From Paenibacillus lycopersici (GTDB taxonomy: Bacteria; Bacillota; Bacilli; Paenibacillales; Paenibacillaceae): a DNA stretch of 64,000 nt. Shown here one piece after another: positions 42,762 through 51,803 of this stretch; the first letter of the stretch is position 1; every line of letters begins with the position of its first letter. Location of the stretch: assembly GCF_010119935.1 (NCBI RefSeq), contig NZ_CP048209.1, forward strand, positions 3,413,001 through 3,477,000, read 5' to 3'. The notes beneath the pieces are model-generated. The model worked only from the letters and a program-made list of their open reading frames with translations. It was not told the origin of the DNA and made no database searches. The position numbers and the translations under genes were made by a program.

Positions 42762-42968
42762 ATGCAAGAGCAGATCGATGGATTTTTTTGTTTTCATTCT
42801 ACCTGCTATAGTTGCAGAAGAATGTTTTATGTCATGGAGGGAACGCAAGCTTACGATCGTATGAAGAGAAATATCAACGCCCTGCATTGCTGCGAGGATT
42901 GCAAAAACAGAATCGAGCTGGAAGCGCGGCTGCAGCTCGGAAGACGACTGTTGACCGGCAGAGATTAA
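42762..42968 (+). CDS. Small cysteine-rich zinc-ribbon-like protein
   Basis: This 68-residue protein starts at ATG 42762, 5 bases after GGGAGGGG. It has CYSCRRMFYV and CCEDCKNR, two CxxC-type knuckles that could hold zinc. It is divergent from the TetR gene and shares its operator region, so it may be regulated by it. No family is recognised. Confidence 0.6.
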   Translation: MQEQIDGFFCFHSTCYSCRRMFYVMEGTQAYDRMKRNINALHCCEDCKNRIELEARLQLGRRLLTGRD

Positions 42969-43153
42969 GCTTCGTGTCAGAAGGGGCTGTCCTGTACAGG
43001 ATGGCCCTCATACTTGTCGTTCAACGGACATGAGATCCTTTATTTGCTCGTATGCACCGATTTTTCGCTCGCTGCCGGACAGGAAATTCGCTATTTGTGC
43101 CGAAAGCCGGGTTTATGCTGCATGCCGGAGCCAATAGCGCATCCTATGTCCGA

Positions 43154-43210
43154 TCGCTGCCTCCAAAACGCCGATATCGATCACATAGCGGATCCTCTGT
43201 CCGCCTGCCG
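43154..43210 (-). repeat. Interspersed repeat, copy 2 (inverted)
   Basis: Reverse-complement copy of 23076-23130. A second, diverged unit with CGGACATAGGATGCGCTAT lies next to it on the same strand (about 43133-43153), so this copy looks like a short tandem of two units. The stretch 42969-43497 holds this and one hairpin, but no credible gene. Confidence 0.75.
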
Positions 43211-43356
43211 CCTGCCTATGTCCGTTCATGGAGGAGGAGGTAATCATCTGACGATGCAGGCTGCCCTAGTGTAACGCTGTCCGCCGTAGGAAGGGGCTAG
43301 AACAACATCCTATCAACAGCTTGCGCATAGGGTGAAGAACCCTCTCCTTAAGAAAG

Positions 43357-43401
43357 GGCTTTCCATAATCATCTAACGATGACGTATGGGAAGCCTTATT
43401 T
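43357..43401 (+). terminator. Hairpin before the GNAT gene
   Basis: Arms GGCTTTCCATA and TATGGGAAGCC with further pairing ATCATC/GATGAC, followed by TTATTT. It may end a transcript from the small Cys-rich gene. Confidence 0.55.
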
Positions 43402-43497
43402 GCGTTGTCCTTAAGCCCGTCATTCTAAAATAAGAAATTCCCTGATAGAATAAACGTTAGAATCGCGTTTATAATGCGGACAGTCAAAGGAGAGTTC

Positions 43498-44325
43498 ATG
43501 TTAACCCCACGACAATTGGAAGCTATTGAACAGCTGCAGCAAGCGTGCGAAACGCATGATCATGTACAACTGAAACTTAACTGGGACATGCTTAGGGACC
43601 GCGGGTCCGATCCATTGGATTTTTTTCATTACGAAAAAGACGTTCTTATCGCGTTTATGGGGCTGTACCCCTTCGGCTCCACAGTGGAAGTTTGCGGCAT
43701 GGTGCATCCGAGCGAACGGCGGAAGGGGCATTTCCAGCAATTGTTCAGACAAGCCATGGAGAAGGCGTATCGGAACGGATACAAGAAAATCTTGTTGAAC
43801 GCGCCTGCGGGATCCGATACGGCGAAAGCTTTTTTGAGCCAGGCAGGTGCTGCGTATGCCTTCTCGGAGCATCAAATGGAATGGGAAGGGATGCCTCTTG
43901 AAGAGTCGGGCGCAATTCTCCTCAGGCAAGCAGCGTTAGAAGATTACGCAATGCGCGTACGATTATCCGTTACGGCGTTCGGCGTGGACGAAGAAGACGC
44001 CAGAGTCTTGGAAAGCAGGGACCTGGGGGAGAACACGGTAGTCTTCATGATTGATGCGGACGAAGGAACGGTAGGGAAGATCAGAGTGAGCCGCGAAGAG
44101 GGGCAAGCATGGATTTATGGATTTGCCGTGTTGCCGGAATACCAGGGCAAGGGAATAGGCAGACAAGCGTTGCGCCGAGTCATTAACGAGCAGCGCTCGG
44201 CCGGATACTCCGTACACTTAGAAGTCGAAACGAAAAACGATCATGCGCTGCGGTTATATGAATCCGTTGGATTCAAGGCGGTGCATGCGCAGGATTACTA
44301 TAGCTATCAGCCCCGTTTCTCATAA
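43498..44325 (+). CDS. GNAT acetyltransferase with two GNAT domains
   Basis: This 275-residue protein starts at ATG 43498 after AAAGGAGAG. The N-terminal GNAT-like half has VHPSERRKGHFQQLFRQAM. The C-terminal half has the complete acetyl-CoA motif VLPEYQGKGIGRQALRRVI and ends ALRLYESVGFKAVHAQDYY. Tandem GNAT proteins of this kind are common in Bacillota; the substrate is unknown. Confidence 0.8.
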   Translation: MLTPRQLEAIEQLQQACETHDHVQLKLNWDMLRDRGSDPLDFFHYEKDVLIAFMGLYPFGSTVEVCGMVHPSERRKGHFQQLFRQAMEKAYRNGYKKILLNAPAGSDTAKAFLSQAGAAYAFSEHQMEWEGMPLEESGAILLRQAALEDYAMRVRLSVTAFGVDEEDARVLESRDLGENTVVFMIDADEGTVGKIRVSREEGQAWIYGFAVLPEYQGKGIGRQALRRVINEQRSAGYSVHLEVETKNDHALRLYESVGFKAVHAQDYYSYQPRFS

Positions 44326-44446
44326 TCGGATGCACCGCGATATTGCGGTCTGCCTATGAAGAGGGATTTATCCTGTTCAGAGAGAAGTAATAGCCCTAAC
44401 ATTACGCCGATGGATGTCATAACCGAAGCCGGGGGAACCTCGCCTT

Positions 44447-46228
44447 ATGAACTTGCTGCGCAAGCTGCCTATCCGCGAGCAGATGTACATCATCGCGCTG
44501 CTGACGATGGTCGTGTTCGTCGCGATCCTGCTGTTCAATTACAACCGCAGCGCGTCGTTCATCGCTAAGAACAACGAAGTGTACACGAACGAAATTTTCG
44601 GGCAGACGGAGCAGACGATTCTGTCCAACTACGACGTCGTCAAATGGCTGACCTACAATATCGCTTACAATCAATTGATCCAGGACTACCTGCTGGACAA
44701 GGACATGCTGTCCAAGGTGAAGCGCTATCCCACGATCAAGAATCTGTTCCTCAATCTTTCGACCGTGAAGCCGGGCATCTCGGACTTCGTCGTCGTCGGC
44801 AAGAACGGCGACTGGTTCTCGCTGCAGGGCTCGTCGGCCAGCGAGTTCGGCGACTTCATGCCGGAGAAGGCGGATTCCTACTTCTCGAAGGTGCAGGAAT
44901 GCAAGAGCTCCGTCGGGTCCTCGAGCTACTGCTTCGCGGTCGGCACGAATATTTTCTCCAGCGACTTGAAACGCGAATACACGAACGTCATCGGGCGGAT
45001 CATCCTGATCATCGACGCGTCGACGCTAACCGGCGGATACGACCTGAAATCGCTGCAGCCGGGCACGGACCTCTACCTGCTCGACCGGACGGGCCGCATC
45101 TTCATGAGCAACGACCGCGGGATGATCGGCAAGCCGTTCGAGGTGCCGTCGATGTCGGGCAGCAGCGGCGTGGTCCGGCTGAACGGCGAGCTGACGCATA
45201 TTCAGGTGGACGAGCTGCCGCAGATCGGCGGGCGGATCGTCCGGGTCATCCCCGATGACGTCTTCTTCCGGGACATCCGCAAGCTGCAGCGGCAGTCGCT
45301 GCTGGCGCTTGCCGCGGGTATTCTGCTGCTGGCCGTCCCGTTCCTGCTCATTCTGAACAACATGATCTTCCCGATGCGCAAGCTGTATCAGTACCTGCGC
45401 ATCAGCGACAGCGGCGACCTGAACAAGCGGATCAAGCTGCGGGGCTCCGCCGAGGCGGCCGTCATCGGCAACCGGTACAACCAGATGCTGTCGAGCGTAC
45501 AGCATTTGACGAAGCAGCTGGTGGCGTCGAACGAGCAGCTGTACCGGACGGAGATCGGGAGGAAGCAGGCGGAATTCGATTTTTTGAAGAGCCAGGTCAA
45601 TCCGCATTTCCTGTACAACACGCTCGACGCGATCAGCGGCATCGCCGCGGCGCGCGAGGTTCCGGAGATTCGGGACATGACGCGGTCGCTGTCGCGGATC
45701 TTCCGCTACAGCATCAAGGGGCAGGATATCGTGCCGCTCGGGAACGAGCTCCGCATCGTCGAAGCGTTCATGAACATTCAGACCATCCGCTTCTCCCACC
45801 GGTTCCGGTTCGCCTGCGCCGTGCCGGACGCGCTGTTCGCGATTCCGGTGCCGAAGATGATCCTGCAGCCGATCGTCGAGAACGCCGTCTACCACGGACT
45901 CGAGCCGCAGTACGAGCCGGGTATGCTGACGCTGACGGCGGCGGCGGAAGGCGGAGAGAACGGCCCCGTCCTGGTCTTGCGCGTCTGCGACGACGGCGTC
46001 GGCATGGACGAGGGGCGGCTCGCGGCCGTCCGGGAGCAGCTAACGGCCGGCGGGCGCGATACGGAATCGGACGGCACTCGGGGGATCGGGTTGTCGAACG
46101 TGCAGCATCGGCTGCAATTTCTCTATGGAAGCGATTACGGCATCGCGATCGAAAGCCGGCCTAAGGCGGGAACCGAAGTGACGCTCCGCATCCCCATACG
46201 GAAGGAAGGCGATGATTCGCATGTATAA
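44447..46228 (+). CDS. YesM-type sensor histidine kinase
   Basis: This 593-residue kinase has two membrane helices (about residues 11-31 and 284-306) flanking a large extracellular sensor domain, then a HAMP linker. The His_kinase domain has the phospho-acceptor SQVNPHFLYNTLDAI (His387). The ATPase domain has IVENAVYHGLEP, DDGVGMDEG and GIGLSNVQHRL. It is paired with the YesN-type regulator, which overlaps its last 17 bases. Together they would sense an extracellular sugar and control the following transporter. Confidence 0.9.
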   Translation: MNLLRKLPIREQMYIIALLTMVVFVAILLFNYNRSASFIAKNNEVYTNEIFGQTEQTILSNYDVVKWLTYNIAYNQLIQDYLLDKDMLSKVKRYPTIKNLFLNLSTVKPGISDFVVVGKNGDWFSLQGSSASEFGDFMPEKADSYFSKVQECKSSVGSSSYCFAVGTNIFSSDLKREYTNVIGRIILIIDASTLTGGYDLKSLQPGTDLYLLDRTGRIFMSNDRGMIGKPFEVPSMSGSSGVVRLNGELTHIQVDELPQIGGRIVRVIPDDVFFRDIRKLQRQSLLALAAGILLLAVPFLLILNNMIFPMRKLYQYLRISDSGDLNKRIKLRGSAEAAVIGNRYNQMLSSVQHLTKQLVASNEQLYRTEIGRKQAEFDFLKSQVNPHFLYNTLDAISGIAAAREVPEIRDMTRSLSRIFRYSIKGQDIVPLGNELRIVEAFMNIQTIRFSHRFRFACAVPDALFAIPVPKMILQPIVENAVYHGLEPQYEPGMLTLTAAAEGGENGPVLVLRVCDDGVGMDEGRLAAVREQLTAGGRDTESDGTRGIGLSNVQHRLQFLYGSDYGIAIESRPKAGTEVTLRIPIRKEGDDSHV

Positions 46229-47639
46229 GGCGATGCTCGTGGACGACGAGCAGTGGGTCGTGGCCAATCTGCGCAGCGCCGTAGATTGGGCGCGGTTCGG
46301 ATTCGAAATCGTCGGCACGGAGACGCACAGCCCGACGGCGCGCGAGCGGATCCGGGAGCTCCGCCCGGACGTGGTGTTCGTCGACATTCGCATGCCGGTC
46401 ATCAGCGGGCTCGAGCTCATTAAGCAATGCCGGGAGCTGCAGCCGGACCTGCTGTTCATCGTGGTCAGCGGCTTTGCCGAGTTCTCGTATGTGCAAAAAT
46501 GCCTGAACTTGGGCGCGATCGGCTATTGCCTTAAGCCCGTCGAGGAAGAGGAACTCGCGCCGCTGCTCAAGAAGACGAAGGACATGCTCGACGAACGGGC
46601 GGAGAAGGGCGTGCCGTCCATGCTCGAATGTCTGTTGGAAGACTCGCCGGCCGGACTCGAGCGGTTCGAGCTGCTGCTCGCGCAAGCGGGCATCGATCCC
46701 GACCGGGGCATGCGCGTGGCGGCGACCGTGGATCTCGAGGGGCCGGAGCCGCTGACGCCTTACCGGCACGTCAAGCTGATCGGACGCGGCGGCCGGAGCC
46801 TCTACATCGCCCAAGAGGACCCTCATGCACCGCTGCAGGAGCATCTGCGCCGCTACGCAGGGCGATTCGCGGGCATCGGCCTCAGCCGGACGGTGCATCT
46901 CGCCGAAGCGGTTAAGGCGGCGATCGAGGAAGCGGAGATGGCGGCGTACCAGTATTTCATCGCCGGCGAGCCGACGGTGTACCAAGCGGGCGAGCAGACG
47001 GGCTTCGCCGCGTTCAGGCAGCTGTCGGAGGCGCTGCGCAAGCAGGACATGTCCGAGCTGACGAAGCTGTACGACGACTATGCCGCCTGGTTCCGTTCGG
47101 GGGCGTACCAGATTAAGCACGCGTTCTTCCTCTATAACACCGTGCTGACCGCAATTATTCAGGCGCAGCGGACGGATACGGAGCAGCTGGAAGGCTATCT
47201 GCTCATTGATTACGAGCGCCTGATCGAGCGCTACGAGAATCTCGGCGAGCTGATGCGGGATTTGCAGCGGATGACGACGGCCTATCTTGGCGGCATGTAC
47301 ATACAGGGTCTGGGTCAGATTCGCAGCGACGCGTTCCTCGCGGTGCTGCGTTACGTGAATGACAACTACCGGCGGAACCTGACGCTGCAGATGCTGGCGG
47401 ACGAATTCTACATGAACCGCAATTACATCGGGCAGCTGTTCATCAAGCATGTCAGCCGGTCCTTCACCGATTACTTGGCCGAGCTGCGGATCCGGCGGGC
47501 TTGCGAGCTGCTGCGGGACAGCAATATGCCCGTGCATCGGGTCGGCGAAGAGGTCGGCTATCACGATGCGTATTACTTCAGCAAGATTTTCAAGAAAATG
47601 ACCGGCAGGACACCCAGAGCCTACAGGATGAACGAATGA
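46212..47639 (+). CDS. YesN-type response regulator with AraC output
   Basis: This 475-residue regulator has an N-terminal receiver domain with acidic pocket Asp11/Asp12, phospho-acceptor Asp58 (VVFVDIRMPVISG) and Lys near residue 108. A linker domain follows, and the AraC-type double helix-turn-helix lies at about residues 370-470 (LTLQMLADEFYMNRNYIGQLFIKHV; VGEEVGYHDAYYFSKIFKKMTGRTP). ATG 46212 or 46221 could start it. It probably activates the operon from 47929. Confidence 0.9.
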   Translation: MIRMYKAMLVDDEQWVVANLRSAVDWARFGFEIVGTETHSPTARERIRELRPDVVFVDIRMPVISGLELIKQCRELQPDLLFIVVSGFAEFSYVQKCLNLGAIGYCLKPVEEEELAPLLKKTKDMLDERAEKGVPSMLECLLEDSPAGLERFELLLAQAGIDPDRGMRVAATVDLEGPEPLTPYRHVKLIGRGGRSLYIAQEDPHAPLQEHLRRYAGRFAGIGLSRTVHLAEAVKAAIEEAEMAAYQYFIAGEPTVYQAGEQTGFAAFRQLSEALRKQDMSELTKLYDDYAAWFRSGAYQIKHAFFLYNTVLTAIIQAQRTDTEQLEGYLLIDYERLIERYENLGELMRDLQRMTTAYLGGMYIQGLGQIRSDAFLAVLRYVNDNYRRNLTLQMLADEFYMNRNYIGQLFIKHVSRSFTDYLAELRIRRACELLRDSNMPVHRVGEEVGYHDAYYFSKIFKKMTGRTPRAYRMNE

Positions 47640-47665
47640 GCGAGCCTGCCGCAGCCAAGCAGGAC

Positions 47666-47708
47666 AAGGGGCCTTTCTCCGGGTAACGGGCGGGAATGGC
47701 TCCTTTTT
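47666..47708 (+). terminator. Probable terminator after the two-component genes
   Basis: AAGGGGCC and GGCTCCTTTTT can pair, with one G-T pair, around a loop. The tail is five T. Confidence 0.5.
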
Positions 47709-47845
47709 GTCTTCCGCCTCGCGCGGACGCCGGTAAATGGACGATCGCGCGATAATGTTGTCTTCTCGCTCGCGCTTGCACTCCATAGACGGGAGCGGAG
47801 CGTCAACATATCGATTCCCTGCACAAGTTCGGCTGGCTTTTGCCA

Positions 47846-47862
47846 ATGGTAAGCGCTTACAA
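47846..47862 (+). promoter_or_regulatory. Catabolite-responsive element (cre) candidate
   Basis: GGTAAGCGCTTACA matches the symmetric cre form TGTAAGCGCTTACA at 13 of 14 positions or close to it. It sits about 70 bases upstream of the first permease gene, suggesting CcpA repression of this sugar-uptake operon. Confidence 0.6.
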
Positions 47863-47928
47863 TCATGTCTAAAATGAAAGTTGTCGCAAGACGGAGACAG
47901 CATTCCTTAAGGCAGGGAGAGGTGCAGG

Positions 47929-48921
47929 ATGAATGGATCGATTTCGCGCGAAGGAGCGATTCGGCCGGGCTACGGCCCGCAGCCGCCCGAGGACGCCAAA
48001 CGATTGAAGAGAGCCCGCTTATGGCGAAGAGTGAAGCAGTACCGGGTGTTCTACCTGCTGCTCGTTCCGGTCGTCGCGTATTTCGCGGTTTTCTCGTACG
48101 TGCCGATGTACGGCATCACGCTGGCGTTCAAGAAGTACATGTTCAACAAAGGCGTGCTGAAGAGCCCTTGGGTCGGCTTGGACAACTTTCGGTACATTTT
48201 CCGCTATTCGGACTTCTGGACGGCGTTCCGCAATACGATCCTGATCAGCTGCGGCCGGCTGCTTGTCGAGTTTCCGATGGCGATCATCATGGCGCTGCTG
48301 CTGAACGAAATCGCGCGCTCGAAGCTGAAACGGGTGTACCAGACGGTATTCACCTTCCCGCACTTCCTGTCGTGGGTCGTGCTCGGAGGCATTCTGGTCA
48401 ATATTCTCGGCAACACGGGCGCGATCGCGACGCTGTTCGCGAAGCTCGATCTGCCTTACGTCAGCTTCCTCGGCGATCCCGCCACGTTCCGGCCGCTGCT
48501 GTACGTCACGAACATCTGGAAGGAAGCCGGCTGGGGCGCGATCATCTATTTCGCGGCGATCGCGGGCATCAGCCCGGAGCTGTACGAAGCGGCTTACGTC
48601 GACGGAGCGAATCGCTGGAAGCAGATGCTTCATATTACTTGGCCATCGATCCGCAGCGTCGTCGCGATGATGCTTATCCTGGCGGTGGGCGGCATCATGG
48701 ACGGGGGCTTCGACCAAATCTTCAACCTCTACAGCGCGCCGGTCTACCAGGTCGCCGACACGCTGGACACGTTCATGTACCGGTTATCATTCGCGGGCCG
48801 CGTCAATCTGGGCTTCGGCATCGTGACCGCGGTCGGCTTGTTCAAGTCGGTCATCAGCCTGTGCCTGCTCATCATCGCCAATCAGTCTGTCAAACGACTC
48901 GGACAGGAGGGACTCGTCTAA
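47929..48921 (+). CDS. Sugar ABC transporter permease, LplB-type
   Basis: This 330-residue permease starts at ATG 47929 after GGGAGAGG. It has a basic N-terminus, then six membrane helices with the EAA loop YEAAYVDGANRWKQMLHITWPS and VADTLDTFMYRLSF. It is homologous to the permease at 19420. The stop overlaps the next start by one base (TAATG). Confidence 0.9.
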   Translation: MNGSISREGAIRPGYGPQPPEDAKRLKRARLWRRVKQYRVFYLLLVPVVAYFAVFSYVPMYGITLAFKKYMFNKGVLKSPWVGLDNFRYIFRYSDFWTAFRNTILISCGRLLVEFPMAIIMALLLNEIARSKLKRVYQTVFTFPHFLSWVVLGGILVNILGNTGAIATLFAKLDLPYVSFLGDPATFRPLLYVTNIWKEAGWGAIIYFAAIAGISPELYEAAYVDGANRWKQMLHITWPSIRSVVAMMLILAVGGIMDGGFDQIFNLYSAPVYQVADTLDTFMYRLSFAGRVNLGFGIVTAVGLFKSVISLCLLIIANQSVKRLGQEGLV

Positions 48922-49826
48922 TGGCCGAAGCTGTCTTAACGAATCAGACGGGACACGAGGATCGCCTCGCGAACCGGGGGAAGAGCCGGGCGGACCTGCT
49001 GCTGCACGCGGTCTTCATCCTTCTGGGCATCTGCGCCGTCTTCCCGTTCTACACCGTCATTATCACGTCGTTCGGCACGCCGAAGGGCATGCTGCTGCCG
49101 ACGCACTTCACGTTCGAGGGCTACAAGCAGATCATCGAATTCGGCATCGGCCGGGCGTTCGTCGTCTCGACGCTGGTTACGGTATCGGGCACCGCGCTGA
49201 GCCTCACCCTGACGATCATCGCGGCGTACACGCTATCCAAGAAAGCGATGCCCGGGCGCAACGCGCTCATGACGATCATCATCTTCACGATGTTCTTCGG
49301 CGGGGGTCTCATCCCGTACTACTTGACGGTGAAGGGCGTCGGCCTGTATAACAGTTACCTGGTCATGATCCTGCCGTCGGCGATCAGCACCTATTACGTC
49401 TGGATCATGATGAGCTTCTTCCGGGACTTCCCGGCGAGCCTGGAGGAATCGGCGCGGATCGACGGCGCCGGCGATCTGACGATTCTGCTGCGGATCGTCA
49501 TCCCGACCTCGCTGCCGGTGCTGGCGTCCATCTCGCTCTTCTACGCGGTGGACCGCTGGAACGACTGGTATGGCCCGATGCTGTTCCTGTCGGATTCCGA
49601 CAAATACCCGCTGCAGCTGATGCTGCGCAACATCCTGATGAATATCAGCCAGATTCTGAGCAAGAACGTCGGCATGTCCGCAATCGACCAGTCCAAAATC
49701 AACATTCCGCAGGAAGCGATGCAAATGGCGGCGATCGTCATCGCGAGCTTCCCGATCATGGCCATCTACCCGTTCCTGCAAAAGTATTTCGCCAAGGGGG
49801 TGATGGTCGGTTCCATCAAGGGCTGA
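48921..49826 (+). CDS. Sugar ABC transporter permease, YtcP-type
   Basis: This 301-residue permease has six helices and the EAA loop LEESARIDGAGDLTILLRIVIPT. It ends in QKYFAKGVMVGSIKG, typical for the CUT1 second permease. The frame stays open further upstream through the previous gene, but ATG 48921 with GGACAGGAGGG upstream is clearly the start. The ATPase is again missing from the operon. Confidence 0.9.
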   Translation: MAEAVLTNQTGHEDRLANRGKSRADLLLHAVFILLGICAVFPFYTVIITSFGTPKGMLLPTHFTFEGYKQIIEFGIGRAFVVSTLVTVSGTALSLTLTIIAAYTLSKKAMPGRNALMTIIIFTMFFGGGLIPYYLTVKGVGLYNSYLVMILPSAISTYYVWIMMSFFRDFPASLEESARIDGAGDLTILLRIVIPTSLPVLASISLFYAVDRWNDWYGPMLFLSDSDKYPLQLMLRNILMNISQILSKNVGMSAIDQSKINIPQEAMQMAAIVIASFPIMAIYPFLQKYFAKGVMVGSIKG

Positions 49827-49893
49827 CGGCCCTTGCCGATCGCGATCATTCACGTATCATTGCGGGGTCAATCCATTATAGGAGGCAATCGTT

Positions 49894-51522
49894 ATGAAGA
49901 GAGGTCAAACTTTCGCCGCGGGCATCGCGAGCCTGGCGCTCGCCGCAACGCTGCTCGCCGGCTGCGGCTCGAATTCGCCGTCCGGGAACGAAGGGACGGG
50001 CAGCGTCCCTGCATCGTCGAACGACGGCGCGGACTCGAGTTCGAATACGAATAAGAATACGAACGCGAATGCCGCGGAGGACGATCTGTTCAAGGATCAT
50101 TTGGACATTTCGCTCGCGTTCTACGACATCGCCACTTCGATCAAAGCCGACCAGCCCGACCCGATGCTGCAAATGATCGAGCAGAAATTCAACATCACGA
50201 TCAAGCCCGTGAACGAATCGTGGGGCGACTACGGGGACCGCACGAAGCTGTGGGCGGCTTCGGGTCAGCTGCCGGACGCGTTCTTCTTCGACCAGACGAG
50301 CGGCGACCTCGTGAACCAATGGGCGGACCAGGGCATCATCAAGCCGCTGCCGGACGACATGAGCCCGTATCCCAACCTGAAGAAATACATCGACCTGCCC
50401 GATGTGGCCGGCGCCGCGGCGGCGGACGGCAAAAACTATTTCATCCCGCGCATGCTGGCCAACCGCAACGAGCTGCCGATGGACCGGGGCATCGAGATCC
50501 GCAAGGATTGGATGGACGAACTCGGCCTGCAGGATCCGACGACGTACGACGAGCTGAAGAACGTGCTGAAGACGATCGCCGACAAGAAGCATGTCATCGG
50601 CCTTACGGCCGGCGGCATCGGCTGGATCCGCGAGAGCGTGTTCCAGAATATCAATCCGGCGTCCGCATGGTGGCAGAAGGTGAACGGCCAATGGCAGCCG
50701 GGCTGGATGACGGACGGCTACGCGGAACAGATCGCGCAAATCCGGGACCTGTACCAATCCGGACTGCTGGACAAAGATTTCGCGCTGCCGAACGTCGACG
50801 CGGAGAATAAGTTCATGCAAGGCAAAGCGGCGGCGCTGGTGACGACGCCGAAGACGATGAACGCCGAGCCGGCGCTGTGGAACAAGGCGAATCCGAACTC
50901 CAGCATTCTGGATCATGTGAAGATTCTGAACCCGGTACCGGCTTCGGACGGGAAGAATTACCTGTACGGCTATTTCGATTACTGGTCCGGCACGCTGTTC
51001 AGCGGCACTGCATCGGACGCGAAGCAGGAGCGCCTTCTCGCGCTGATGGATTGGCTCGCCTCGCCGGAAGGGCAGAAGGTGACGCGCTACGGCCTGCAGG
51101 GCGTGGACTGGGAGCCGAACGGCGACATGGTAACGAACAAGCATCAGAGCGAGAAGGATTTCGACTTGATGAAGCTGTACCCGTCCAATAACGTGTTCAG
51201 CGCGCTGGCCATCTGGTCGGATGGCAATAAGTATGTCGAGGGCTATCCGGCGACGGAGACGGGCAAGGTTCAGGAGTACATCGACAATGTCGAGGCCGAA
51301 CAGCTGCAATCCGGCGAGAAACCGCCGATCAACTGGATCGTCAACGCCTTCGCCAGCTCCTTGAGTACGGGCGGCGGGGATTTGGACGCGCTCGTAACCC
51401 AGCTGGTCATCGGCAAAGAGGACATCAAGGCGGCCATGAAGAAATACGTCGACGAGCAGATGGGCCTCGGGCTCGCGGACGCGATCAAAGCCGTCAACGA
51501 CAAGTATCCCGACGAGAACTGA
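49894..51522 (+). CDS. Extracellular sugar-binding lipoprotein
   Basis: This 542-residue binding protein has a signal peptide ending in TLLAGC (Cys24), followed by a Ser/Asn-rich linker of about 40 residues. The CUT1-type domain has KFNITIKPVNESWGDYGDRTKLWAASGQLPDAFF. ATG 49894 follows AGGAGG. It is the ligand-capturing part of the transporter; a terminator is at 51587. Confidence 0.9.
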   Translation: MKRGQTFAAGIASLALAATLLAGCGSNSPSGNEGTGSVPASSNDGADSSSNTNKNTNANAAEDDLFKDHLDISLAFYDIATSIKADQPDPMLQMIEQKFNITIKPVNESWGDYGDRTKLWAASGQLPDAFFFDQTSGDLVNQWADQGIIKPLPDDMSPYPNLKKYIDLPDVAGAAAADGKNYFIPRMLANRNELPMDRGIEIRKDWMDELGLQDPTTYDELKNVLKTIADKKHVIGLTAGGIGWIRESVFQNINPASAWWQKVNGQWQPGWMTDGYAEQIAQIRDLYQSGLLDKDFALPNVDAENKFMQGKAAALVTTPKTMNAEPALWNKANPNSSILDHVKILNPVPASDGKNYLYGYFDYWSGTLFSGTASDAKQERLLALMDWLASPEGQKVTRYGLQGVDWEPNGDMVTNKHQSEKDFDLMKLYPSNNVFSALAIWSDGNKYVEGYPATETGKVQEYIDNVEAEQLQSGEKPPINWIVNAFASSLSTGGGDLDALVTQLVIGKEDIKAAMKKYVDEQMGLGLADAIKAVNDKYPDEN

Positions 51523-51586
51523 GCGGCAGATCCGGACATGCGGAAGCAATGAAGAACAAGCAAGCAAGCGATGCGTGATCGAAGGG

Positions 51587-51610
51587 GGCGGCCGGTTCGG
51601 CCGCCTTTTT
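51587..51610 (+). terminator. Terminator of the second sugar-uptake operon
   Basis: Arms GGCGGCC/GGCCGCC with a 5-nt loop, then five T. Confidence 0.85.
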
Positions 51611-51803
51611 CACGGATGGACGGCACATGCCGCGATATGCTGCGATCCGGCGGAGGGGCTGTCAAATAGCGCAAGCAATGCTATGATGAGAATTGTGCAT
51701 CTATCATACAAGCAAGCGCGGCCGAGAAGGCAAGCGTGAAAGAGCACTCGTAACCGTAAACAAGCAGATCGTGATCGGGGATCCATCCAATTATGCGAGG
51801 TGA

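Noticed and set aside
43014-43274. Small gene in the spacer after the Cys-rich gene
   Set aside because: The frame runs through the interspersed repeat and lacks a ribosome site and any family resemblance.
46161-47903. Leftward 580-codon open frame
   Set aside because: It is antisense to the YesN-type regulator, whose receiver and AraC domains are unmistakable.
47865-49826. A single 653-residue fused protein
   Set aside because: The first half is an out-of-frame reading of the LplB-type permease. The real second permease starts at 48921.
49876-51567. Leftward 563-codon open frame
   Set aside because: It is antisense to the second binding-protein gene, with shadow-like composition.
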